From Seison nebaliae (taxonomy: Eukaryota; Rotifera; Pararotatoria; Seisonacea; Seisonidae), in contig JALJEE010000349.1 of NCBI GenBank assembly GCA_023231475.1, positions 1 to 64,000 of the forward strand: a stretch of 64,000 nucleotides of DNA. The letters are read 5' to 3'. The position numbers and the translations under genes are program-made. Below, piece by piece: positions 40,161-53,589 of the stretch (the first letter of the stretch is position 1; each line of letters starts with the position of its first letter). The notes beneath the pieces are model-generated. The model was not told the origin of the DNA and made no database searches. It saw only the letters and a list, made by a program, of their open reading frames with translations.

Positions 40161-41866
40161 TTACCAATTGTTTGCAATGGAGGCTACCAATGCAGCACCT
40201 TTTCCTGAACCATCTTGAGATAGAACCAATTTCGGCTGGAAGGAAAATTTAAATAGAAGTTGAGGAGAATTGAAAAAAACGAACCATCACATTAGGATGT
40301 TTCAATCGATGAATCACTTTTTCCATATACTTCTTGAATTTGGGATGGAATCGATAAAGAGATCCATCTACTCCCACAGTTATATTCGCTTTTCCTGTAT
40401 TCATATAGATTCGATTCAATAGAACTACAATTCCAGCAGCTGATAATGATGCTGCTCTTCTCGATATAATTTTGCATACGTATTGCACAATAGCACAATC
40501 GTCGAATGTCGGTGATCGAATACCGATCTCTTCAAGAACTCTCTTCGTATTAGCGAATGTAATACCGGCATCCATTTCAATTTCACTGACATATTTTGTA
40601 TAAAATGCATTCTAAAATGAATGGATCAATTCGATCGAATTTAATTTTAATTTAAAAAAAACTTTTGTATAAAGTGGTGCACGATAATCATTATAACCAT
40701 CGCTCATATGACCGATAAATAACATTTCTCGTTCCATTAAATCCAAAATGATTAAACGAACAATCTCTCCCATATACATTCCGGAAATCATTTTTTCATA
40801 CCTGCAGGAAATGATTAAAAATTGATTCAATGGAAATAGAACGTTTGTCTTCCGGGATTGAGAGACGCGCAATCGACTTCTTCGTCATAGGAAGAACGGA
40901 TGAAATTCAATTCGCCTTTGTCACCGAACGCTCCCCATTCCATATTGATGATAACTTGACTAGGCAACTTGTCTGTTTCCTGTGTCCACGTTCCCACATT
41001 TTCCAATTGTTCCATATAACAAGCATTCGATCCTGTCCCTAAAATTAGTCCAATATTCGTATTACGTTCACGATGTGAACAAGCGATCAACGTTCCGACC
41101 GTATCGTTTACGAGAGCCACAACATTCACATTAACATCGAGAGCATTGATCGATTCTTGAAGTAATTTTACCACATCCGCTCCAACCACATCAGGACAAT
41201 CGAATCCTTTCGTCCAAGTAGATAATAGTGCCGAACTCAAACTCAATTGTTCACAAGGAAAAGAGAAAGTAAATCCGAGAGGTATTTTCCCTCCAGATGG
41301 AACTTCTATTTTTTCAGAGTGAATAAAAGCGGCTAAGGAACGAGCGATATGATCAAACAATGGCCGTCCTTCACCAACCATCAGTGTTAAAGGAATGAGA
41401 AAAATTTTAGATTTCATCTCAATTTTCTCCTTCCTTAAATCAACACGGAGAACTCGGAAATTTGTACCTCCCAAATCAAGTGCTAGAAAACTTCCACATT
41501 CTTGACCAGTCGGAGTATCTCGAACGAATGTTGGGAACATTTTTATAGAAGCGTCATGATGAGTCTCTTCTGATAGACCCTTCTCCATTCCATTTAACAT
41601 TTCACTCATAATCCGAACAAGACAATCATCCGACAATTTCAACGATGCCAATAATTCTTCAATCTAATTCATTAAATATGAACGAACCTAAAAATCCTTT
41701 TAAAATATGAAACTTTATCGTTTAGTGCTGGATCTCTTAATCTTTTAGCGGCAGTTGAATCAGTAGCTATCCGATATCCAATGTAAGCAGCTAAGCCAAT
41801 AGCAGCTCCACCACCAATGATGGTGGAGGCACTCTTAATCATGGCACTACTCAAACCATTATCCAT
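40161..41866 (-). CDS. Hexokinase, single-domain with hydrophobic N-terminus
   Basis: Phosphorylates glucose to glucose-6-phosphate, the first step of glycolysis. Exons 41714-41866, 40843-41663, 40663-40801, 40285-40611 and 40161-40235 give 504 residues, the usual length of a one-domain hexokinase of about 50 kDa. Motifs are [14 protein letters not shown] (phosphate-binding), [21 protein letters not shown] (catalytic Asp), [48 protein letters not shown] and DGSGKGAAL. Residues 8-36 are a glycine- and alanine-rich hydrophobic stretch ([20 protein letters not shown]), unlike the short amphipathic helix of mammalian HK1/HK2, and could anchor the enzyme to a membrane such as the mitochondrial outer membrane. 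A TTTTAG lies 6 nt before the ATG, as if a leader intron or trans-splice site ends there. Confidence 0.94.
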
Positions 41867-43959
<2,093 letters not shown>

Positions 43960-44103
43960 ACTAATGTATTTTTCAATTTTTTCATATTAAAATTTTTTCG
44001 ATCTATTTCTCTCTTAAATTTCATCTGTCATCATCACTATTTCCAAAATTCAAGCTCTTAACATCCATGTGAACTTTTAATTAGGGTACACACTGTGAAT
44101 TTG

Positions 44104-44898
44104 ATGGATGGAAAATGTGAAGTTTGCTTCCAAACTGACTTCATATACAAATGTCCAAAATGTTTCAAGAAATATTGTTCATTAACTTGTTCAAATAATC
44201 ACAAAATAATTCATAAATGTTCAGGAAAAACAGATATATGTGACTTCTTTCCATTGACATCATTCAACGATCGAACTCTCACGAATGATGTTGAGTTCAT
44301 TCGGAATATAGAAGTGGAAAAAGAAAGAAAATTTCCCTCGATGAAATTTAGTAGAAATTTCAAACTTGAAAAAAAGTTGACTAATTTTCGACATTTATTG
44401 AAAAGACGAAATATCGATTGGAGATATCAACATTCGAGAGACATGTGGAAACGACGTGTCAATCGTCTCAGAGTTTCTCGTTTAAAAATTCTTTGGACAA
44501 TTGGAATTCATTTGAGAATTGAAGAAATTGACAGAACAATTATTTGTCATGAAATTAAAGAAGAAATGAAATTATCAGAAATTTTGGAGAAAGTACAAAT
44601 TAATTCGAATTATCACATTTATCTGATTAATGAACAATTTTACGAATTTCATGAGGATGAAGATCGAAAAATTGTCCGTCATGTTTTGGAAGAAATAGTT
44701 TTTAAAATTTCTAACAAATCGAAAAAATTCGAAAAATATTTGAAGATCTCTAATTTACAGGAGACAATTGAAGAAATGGTCGTACGAACAAATTGTAAAA
44801 TTGTTGAATTTCCTTTTCTTATTATAACAGACGACGAATCGAAATTGAAAAGTTCGTTAATTTTGAAAAGAAAAATTTCTGAAAAAATTTTTAAATAA
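44104..44898 (+). CDS. ZNHIT6: Box C/D snoRNA protein 1 (zinc finger HIT type 6)
   Basis: Assembly factor for box C/D snoRNPs in the nucleus. The 264-residue intronless frame begins with a zf-HIT finger (residues 4-40: CEVC, CPKC, YCSLTC, H-x3-HKC) followed by the Bcd1-type region (TSFNDRTLTNDVEFIRNIE; RHLLKRRNIDW), a match to the family. The rest is Lys/Glu-rich and shorter than the human C-terminus. The first ATG is at 44104; the frame extends upstream by only a GTG-initiated dipeptide. The gene lies 144 bp after the ARF-like stop on the same strand, with a TTTTAATTAG just upstream, so co-transcription is possible but unproven. Confidence 0.8.
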   Translation: MDGKCEVCFQTDFIYKCPKCFKKYCSLTCSNNHKIIHKCSGKTDICDFFPLTSFNDRTLTNDVEFIRNIEVEKERKFPSMKFSRNFKLEKKLTNFRHLLKRRNIDWRYQHSRDMWKRRVNRLRVSRLKILWTIGIHLRIEEIDRTIICHEIKEEMKLSEILEKVQINSNYHIYLINEQFYEFHEDEDRKIVRHVLEEIVFKISNKSKKFEKYLKISNLQETIEEMVVRTNCKIVEFPFLIITDDESKLKSSLILKRKISEKIFK

Positions 44899-44902
44899 AT
44901 TT

Positions 44903-45830
44903 TCATTTTTTATGCTTTTTCTTTTTTCGTGCAATGATGAAAGGTACGAAGAAAAGAACGATAGAACATAATAAAATGATAAGAATACTTCCCAAAAATA
45001 ATAATCGTGGTTCCAATTTAACTTCGAAGAGAGGATTATCTACAAAAAGAAAAAATTTTAATCGTTAGAAAATATTAATATAGAACTTTCTTCTTCATCT
45101 TCATTGACATTGTCAGAAATTTTTACTTGTAAAAGATTCGGTTCGAAGTAGATATTCATCTGAAAATGATTGTGATATGTAAATTTTCCATAAAAATTTA
45201 TAAGAACAAATTTCTTTTGAGAGAACTAACTCGTTTTATATCGATGGAAATAGAGTTATTGCAGGACGTTCGAAGTATAGGCAAATCCAACTTCCAACTT
45301 GCATAAATATTTCTTCCTTCATTTTTCGTTGTTAGTTGAATCTGTGAAATATTAAACGAATATTGTAATGTATATTATTTTGTGGAAGAATTGAGAGACT
45401 TGAAGAAAAAAGTCCTCTGAGGATGAAGTGAGTAATGTGCAGAGTTGACCCAATCGAAATAAAACATAATCCTGATCAATTAAGAGGTCGCCTAAAACAT
45501 TAGTAGATTCGTAGAAACAATAAATCTTTACATCATCAACACAATATTTCTGCATTTGTATAGAGAACATCCGAATACGATTAATCCCGATCGGTTTAGC
45601 ATATTTGGTGAGATTATAAGCCATGGATTGACTATAAGTTGAAAACAAATGGGCAAATTTGATATGATTTTCAAGTTGAATGAACATTAGAACTTGCTTT
45701 TGATAAAGAATCGAATGATGTCATCCTCATAAGCGAAATGTTCCACCGATTTCTTTTTTTTAAAGCGAGATTCAATTCCATTAGTAGAAGAATGAAGAAG
45801 AAGAAAAAAGAAAATTGAAGAAAAATCCAT
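44903..45830 (-). CDS. Type I single-pass membrane protein, unrecognised
   Basis: Five exons (45694-45830, 45400-45631, 45231-45341, 45087-45159, 44903-45039) sum to 229 residues in one frame. It begins with a signal peptide (FSSIFFFLLLHSSTNG). The lumenal domain of about 160 residues has a few Cys and one or two N-glycosylation sites. A transmembrane helix follows near residues 192-217 (LLFLGSILIILLCSIVLFFV) and a very basic cytosolic tail KKKKHKK ends the protein, which could act in ER retention. I do not recognise the family. Four introns of 47-71 nt start GTTCTA, GTCTCT, GTTAGT and GTTCTA. Its stop lies only 4 bp from the ZNHIT6 stop on the other strand. Confidence 0.65.
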
Positions 45831-46091
45831 TTATTTTCTTTTTCTTTGTGTGATCAAGTTGGAAAATAGGATATTTTCCATGTTTTTCGATTTTCAATTT
45901 TATAATTGAAAAAAGAAGAAATAAGATGAACTGGTATGAAATTATGAAAAATAAAAATATTCAAAAAAAAAATCTTTCTTTTCATTGTCGTGGTTTTTTT
46001 TTTTGGGTGAAGGAGAAAAAAGTGAAATAAATGGTCTTCATCCATAATTCAATTGTTGAACGATCTTGGGGGGGGAAACAAATTGTCATTT

Positions 46092-47194
46092 TCAACTAAA
46101 TCCAACATCATTCGCATTCAAAACGAGACGGAAAGCCTTTCTCATCAATTGTTGTTTCTTATAATAAATTTTAAAGAATCCTAAAAATATTATGAAGAAA
46201 GTTGGAAGAAGAATAAAAGATGGACCTTTTATTGTAACGAAAGTGATGCCTCCAAGTAATGTTCGTTGGATGTTAGAACAAACACGTTCAAAAAATAGTT
46301 TTCCACAAGCAGTGGCAGCTGTTGGTAAAAGAAGTCCACCCATCACATTTCGAATAACTTTCAGTAATGCAGGTTGTTGTTCTCTATCTAGTTTCAATTC
46401 TTCGTCCAATTGTTCGAGGAAGAAGTGTTGCAATTCACATAATTCTCGTTCTTGTGTCGGATTACTCGATCGAGTAGTTGTCTTAGCTAAAGAAGGACGG
46501 AAACTGCCGAAGATATATTTACATAGATCCATGTTCGCCATGTAACTTCGCCATACGCGGAAAATGGCAGTTTCCCATTTAATCATTCGAGATGCGACTA
46601 GTAAAACAGGAATTGCAGGTAATCCCATCAGAAGAAAAATTGGATCGGCATTTTGTATTAATTCTAATCCTTCGGAATGACCGAGCACTTGCATGATAGT
46701 TACAGCACCGAAAGTAACAGCAGTCCAATAAACTGATCCGATCAATAACGCACCGGCTAATGGTGGACAGACTTTTTGGACGAAAAGGTCGAATAAATCC
46801 AAAATCTTCCCTGGAAATGATAAGGGAGCGGAATAGATTTGATAAGCTGTACGACATTGTGGACATGTCACATTCACATTAGAAATGCCGTTCTGTTTCT
46901 GATTAATCCATCGTTGGAGACAACGTTGATGGACCCATCTCATCGAACCACGACAAAGACATGGTTGCACCCACACTGTACAATCAGCTAATGAAGTCAA
47001 TTGACATTCATTGTTCGTGAATGGACCATTTGGATTTATCGATACTTGAGCGATCGATGTCGTTGGTGAGACATGGAAGGTTGACCAATCCTCCTCTTGG
47101 TAACAAATCCAACAAAAATATTTTCTCGAAAAATAAAATTCATTTTATTGGTAAATTGATAAAAAGAAAACTTATTCTCTGTAGTATCGGACAT
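46092..47194 (-). CDS. MARCHF5: E3 ubiquitin ligase MARCHF5 (mitochondrial RING-CH)
   Basis: Mitochondrial outer-membrane ubiquitin ligase; the known family regulates fission/fusion proteins such as DRP1 and mitofusins. The first exon is 23 nt (47172-47194), joined over a 47-nt intron to 46092-47124, for 351 residues versus 278 in human. The RING-CH finger has CWIC, then CLCRGSMRWVHQRCLQRW and CPQC. Four hydrophobic segments follow, with family phrases VYWTAVTFGAVTIMQVLGH, PIFLLMGLPAIPVLL and TLLGGITFVTIKGP. Compared with human there is an insert of about 30 residues between the first two Cys and the CxCRG. The tail KIYYKKQQLMRKA matches the family. The start is fixed by the frame across the intron. 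Confidence 0.92.
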
Positions 47195-49194
47195 GTATTT
47201 TTTGGGGTTTTCAAACTTTAATTAAATATGTTGATACTTCGTCAAAACAAATAACGAAATTTCATTTTTTTAATTAAAAAATATTTGATCCTTTTTTTTA
47301 TTTCTTCTTAACGAGCTTTTTATTCGAATTCAATAAATGAAAGAAAATCGAAATAAATTGAGATTGATGTGTTTACATCGAATTATTTTCATGAGATTAT
47401 ATTAATTGAGAAAAAATTGTTGATTCTGATGTTTGTCGAGAATTAATTGTTATGAAATTACTGGTGTATGGACAGGAGTAGAAGGGAATGATGGCCTCCT
47501 ATGTCAATGAGTCCAGTTTTAATTTTGTTTAGATTCGGATAACTAACAAAAATATGGAACGGAAAGACATTCATTTATTCTTTGTGATGAAAAGAAATAA
47601 TAGACGATTTATTTTAGATTTATTATTTGTCTCATGATAATTTTGCAGTAGGAGAATCGCTTATTAATAGAGGGAGATGGCACAACTTCGGAATAGAAAG
47701 AAGAAAACGTTGACACACATTCATCTTGGCTGATAAGAGAGTCGTAGTTCTGAGTCGACAATAAATTCATTTCCAATATATTGAATATATATGAAATGAT
47801 AATTAAGAAATAAATTGAAACCGACAAAAATAATAAATTGGTTGATGGAAAGAGAACTTATCCATTCACATAAATTATTATTAAAATAATTTTTTACTTC
47901 TTTCAATTCATTATTGAATTGTGTGTTCTTTTCTTCTCCTCCTTTCTCTTCCATTCGTCATATTATGAAGTACACATTATATTTTTATTCAGACGCACCT
48001 TCTTTTGTGATTTATGAGAATTGCATCAACATACATATAATGGTCTCTTATCCTTCTTTCCTCCCTCTCTCCTCCCCTCCTATCACACAATAGGTTAAAT
48101 ACTAATTAATTATCTCTCACAAACAACTGACATTGTAAATTGGACAATTCATACGCGTCACTTAAAAACGAATGACGGACAATTGGTACTTGGAATTTTA
48201 GGAAATTGTGTAATTTGACATATTTCAGTTGAAGAACTGATTGGAAGACCTTAATCTTAAATTTTTACTAGTAAAATTTATTATTCATCCAAATTACCAA
48301 ATGTCACGTTTAAAATAAGTTTTATTTATTAGTTTCTGCTTTTACAAATCGAATAATTTAATAAAGTTAATTTATTTATGAGAAGGTTTTTATTTTAAGC
48401 TAAAAATTTTAATGCGAAACATGAATGAACATTCGTTTTCATTGTGTAGAATAAGATCAGGAAATATATTCTTCGAGATAAGCCAAGAATGAAAAGACAT
48501 TTGGGACAGAACAACGAATTTTTGATAATCAAATCAATGGACGTATGTAACCTAGTTTTTCTTTATTGTGTTATGAACTTTTGTTGACCTTATAAAACAG
48601 CGACTTGATAGAGAGAATAAATTGGATCGATGATATGACTCCCTTCCCTTTTCTCCCATTCAACATTGTATTCATTGTTACAGAATGAATTAATTCAATG
48701 TTTCTCTCTTCTCCCCTTCCTCGATTTGGAGAACTTCTGTTTACCATCAATCATTTGCATTCGCCTACACGTATACTTCTACTCAAAGTCTTATCATTCG
48801 GTTTGTGAATAGAAGTCGTTCATTTCTCATTACTTGAATGATAAGTACGAGGAGAGAGAGCAAATATTGGGTGTTTGTTGGAAGAAGAGATGATATAATA
48901 ACATTACTAACATACACGTACATCACGACACATAGTGGGACATGTAATAGGGCCTCTTTTGTATCAAGATGTAGGTATTCGTCATACGAGAAGAGTTGGA
49001 AAGAATACATTAAAATTGTTATACAGATATTTACATTCTAATATAATTTCTTCACATATCGAGAAATGGATGAGAAGTGTAATGTAGAGAAATTGAAATA
49101 TAACAGACAGATACATAAGAATGAAGAATTTGAGAAGGGAGGAATAAATAAATTTTATTTTGTGTTCGATTAATGAGAAATGAATTCAAAGACA

Positions 49195-49228
49195 TCTCTC
49201 TTTTTCCCCCTCTCTCTCTCTCTCTCTT
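49195..49228. repeat. CT microsatellite
   Basis: Run of CT dinucleotides interrupted by a T5C5 tract. Simple sequence. Confidence 0.85.
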
Positions 49229-50668
49229 TAACTTATTGAAGATGTTTACCTCTTGTTCTTGAATGGTTGGAAATGTTTCTTTGTAGTCGTGTCTCTTCAG
49301 TCGATCATATATCAATATATTGGTCTTGTCTCCCGTCTCTGTGTATGTATGTGATGTGCGGATAGGAGAAATTGAGGCGTCTAAGCTCCGACGAAGTTAG
49401 AGAATGAAAATCTCGAATGAGAATTTCGGGTAGAAATTGAGGGAGAAAAGAAAAATAGAAAATGAGGACGACGAAGGAGAGTCGATTCTTCTTAGGGAGA
49501 TGGAGCTGCCAACCATCGTATGGGGTGGGGAGAGGAGGAAGAGGAAGTATAAGAGGAAGGAAATTTCTCAGCCTTCAATCATGGCAACGAGGACTCTTCT
49601 ACCCGAATGCTGCCCTTCAATTTATTTCTTTCCTTATTTTTTTTCTTCTTTTCCTCGAAAGGTGACCTCGAAATAATTTGCACCTTATACATCTTCCCCG
49701 TCATCCGTTCACTGCCGTCCTTCTGTGTTCGCCTTCACAATTTATTAAACTAAAATTAAGTATATACAAAATAATGATTATCATGATTATTATCATGATA
49801 ATAATCCGGGAGAAATAATAATTGAAACTAATTAATTCTCAGGAAATAATTGTGTAAGGAGCAAGAACGAGAAATTCGAATGGACTGCAATCCCATCATC
49901 AGTTATTCGTCGTCGATCGAATGATTGCTTCATCGGAAATATTTATGAATCCAATTCGTTTAGATGTTTCTAAAATATGATCTATTTAATCATAATCATT
50001 CTGGGAATGGATGATGCAAATTTGAATGAAATTAAAGAATATATAATTAATTTTTAAATTCTTCAATATAATAGTGAACGAGATGAAAAAGGAATGGAAA
50101 TGAAAATGATATAGGAATGGTGAGAATGAAAGAGATTATCTGATGCAACAAGTACATTAACATCCGAAATGATTACATATGAAAATTAGTTAGTTAGTCG
50201 AGTGAGTGAATGAATGAATGTTTTGAAAATGAGAAAGAAGAATGAGAAACCAAAGAAGAAAATGTAATTATATTTATATGTATAAGCGATCGTCCTTCTC
50301 ATTCTTCTTGTGCCGCTGAAAACTAAAATGTAAAAATAGGAAGGTGACGTTTGCCTTGGAATGAACCTTGATGCACATAGTCGCCGGATTAAATCACCAA
50401 AATTATGACATTGTATATGAAAGAGAAGAAGTGAATGAAGAAATTGTCCACTGACCTTGTCTCTTCTGATTGAGGGTGGGAGAGAGGAGGGAAGAAAATG
50501 AATTAGAGAGAACTTGTGGAATGAATGACGTTCTTGTCGTATCATTCGCCCTTCTTTTCAAGGATTACCAGACAAAACATGCAGATGATGTCGGTGATGA
50601 ATTGTCATGTGTATGCAAATGGAAAATGTCCATTTAACTAATTCCTCATCATTATCTTCCATCCAAAT

Positions 50669-50693
50669 CATATATATATATATATATATATAT
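50669..50693. repeat. TA microsatellite
   Basis: Uninterrupted (TA)n of about 12 units, about 190 bp before the presumed FTZ-F1 start codon. Confidence 0.9.
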
Positions 50694-50880
50694 TCATTCC
50701 TTTCACTATTGACGACAATATCAGCTGATTCATATAACATGTTCCAATTCAATCTCTTTCTAATCTGCAGATGGCCGTATGCCGTTAGTTCGTCAAGAAC
50801 AGTTATCTCATCATTCACATATTCATCCATCATTCAGTGTTGTTGTTATCTATCTCTGATCACCTAATCGAAGTGGAATA

Positions 50881-52305
50881 ATGACCAAAATCAAAATGTC
50901 TCCAACAATGTCACCGAAAGAAGAGATGCCATGTTTCGGTTCATTCATCCATTCTTCTCTTATCTCATTCGCTTCTTTCATTTTGTTGAAATATCATCCA
51001 AACAGGTCCAAATGAACATTATAGCGATTTGCCATTCGATGTGAAATTGGGTTTGAACGAATTATGCCCGATTTGTGGAGACAAGGTGAGCGGATTTCAT
51101 TATGGTCTACTCACTTGTGAGAGCTGCAAAGGTTAATTTCTCTCCTTGAGAGATGATGTGTTTATGAAAATATATATTTGTCGAATGATATTCAAGGATT
51201 CTTCAAGAGGACCGTGCAGAACAAGAAAGTCTACCAATGTGTTGACAAGCAGTCATGTCCAATCGATAAGACTCAGAGAAAACGATGTGCTTATTGCCGT
51301 TTTCAGAAATGTTTACAAGTTGGAATGCGTCTTGAAGGTTATTTCAATTATTCACCTTGTCTCTTACACAACCACAACCATTTCTACAAATGATATGAGT
51401 GACCTTTTATATATATTTATTAATGGACAATTGAACGATTCATCCAATATTAATTCTCTGTTTTGTTGTAGCTGTGAGAGAGAATCGGGTAAGAGGTGGA
51501 CGAAATAAATTCGGTCCGATGTACCGAAGAAGTCGAGCACTTAAACAACAAGTGTTAAGGCAACAATATCTGTCAATGGTCAGGCAGTCAGGTTTGAAGA
51601 ATTGTTTTAAAATTATTTCAATTATTAATTAGGTGCTCCGAATGCTGAAGAATTGCTAAAATGTGATGTGAAATTGGATGGACAGAATAATTCATCGACC
51701 ACCAATTCAACATCGTATGATGCCACATGTCATAATGGAGGTCGAAGTAATTCACAATTGTGTAAAGATGAATTATATTCTCCTACAAGTTTATAGTTTT
51801 TTTTTCCATTTTATAAATATAAATTATTCTCATTTTTCAAAAAGGATATTCTTCTAATACAATTTCATCATCATCCGTCCAATCAACACTTTCCGTTCCA
51901 TTTCCTTTGCAACAACAACAACAGCAACATCCTTCTTCTCAAACTCATTTACATGTTCAACAGCAACAACATCAACAGCAACAACATCGACCACCTATGA
52001 TCCATAATCCGACTCAAGCATATACTCATTTGTCTACTCTATCATCGTCAACAGCTATAGCGGCTGGCGTTGTGGCGACATCATTAGTAAATAACAGTAA
52101 TACAAATGGATCATCCTCATCATCCGTATCATCAACGAATGGTAATTTCAATATAAATAATCTGAAGATGGAATGTGATGTTCCTGGATATTATTATGGA
52201 GTGAAATCTGATAACACAAATAATTATTATTTGTTGAATGGACAACAGGATCGATGTCTATTATCGTCCAATCATTCACCTTCCAACAACAACAACAACA
52301 ACAAC

Positions 52306-52339
<34 letters not shown>

Positions 52340-53548
52340 GTACAGTGACTAATGATAATCGAACACCGAATAATTCTTATCAATATTGTTGTAATAATAA
52401 TAATAATAATAATAATATGAATGAACTTGATTTCAAGACGACGAATAATACGGTGAAGACATCGTCATCGACGACAGTTCTGACGAATGATATTTTGGAG
52501 AATAGAGGACCCAATAGAATAATAGATTATCATCAAGAATTCTCATTAAATAATAAAGGACAAGATACTTTGAAGAAAGTGATGGAATCGAAAGAAAATT
52601 ATGGAAAGACACTCATCGATATGGATGACGTGGAGAATAGAAGTTTAGATAGGAAGAACATTCTCTCATCTACACCCACTTCACATCGATATTCATTCGA
52701 TATACCTAAAAATAATATTTCCTCCAATTCTCCTAATTATCCGAACAATAATTTCGAACAATCGAATGCAGCACATCGTAAACGTAGTTCAACAATAATG
52801 CATCCTTCTGATCTTCATCGAATGACTGCATCTTCATCTTCATCCTCCTCCAATTTCATTTCACATAATAGCAACAACAATTCTGATATCCATTTAACTA
52901 ATTCGATATACGGCGACGTTCAACAACAACAACAACAACAACAGCAATCGAGACAAATGGCATCGCAAGGTCCACACCGAACAGCATCGTTTAATATACA
53001 ACCTAATAATAATTCAAATAATAATTCGGAGAATATTCAAGAATCTTTCTCTCAGATGAGACACGCAAGTTTATCCATCTCATCACCAATGATGAAAGCC
53101 ACACACCACTCTCACTCTCACTCTCAACAACAACAACAACAACAACCATACAGTTTAGGCAATTCGTCTGCATCTTCATCTCCCTTACCTTCATATCCGA
53201 AATCTGCAGGTAAATTAGAAAGTGATGAATTATATTCAGTTCAAACATTCAATACGAATCATCCCAACAACAACAATAATAATAATAACAATAGTGCTAA
53301 TAATAATGGGAGGACACATAATAATACGTTATTAGGAAATAATGAATCGAAAACTTCACTCGATACAATAAACAATAGTAACAACAGTCATATCTTTATA
53401 TCAACATCGAAAGATGAAAGAACTTTGAATAATATACATTATGATTCGTCCAACACCCAACAACAACAACAACAACATATTCAACATCAATTGAATAATT
53501 CCCAACAGTCACATATCATTCATCATCAACAACAACAACAACAACAGC

Positions 53549-53589
<41 letters not shown>

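Larger units (their letters stand above)
47195..50880. other. Intergenic region upstream of MARCHF5 and FTZ-F1
   Basis: Divergent promoters of two genes should lie here. No coding exon is supported. It contains a CT microsatellite (49195-49228), a TA run (50669-50693), a GA-rich block at about 49440-49560 and CT-rich stretches near 48055-48080 and 48700-48720. FTZ-F1 genes often have distant 5' exons, so untranslated exons may be present but cannot be seen. Confidence 0.4.

Noticed and set aside
44095-44103. ZNHIT6 start at 44095
   Set aside because: The codon there is GTG; ATG 44104 sits right before the zinc finger.
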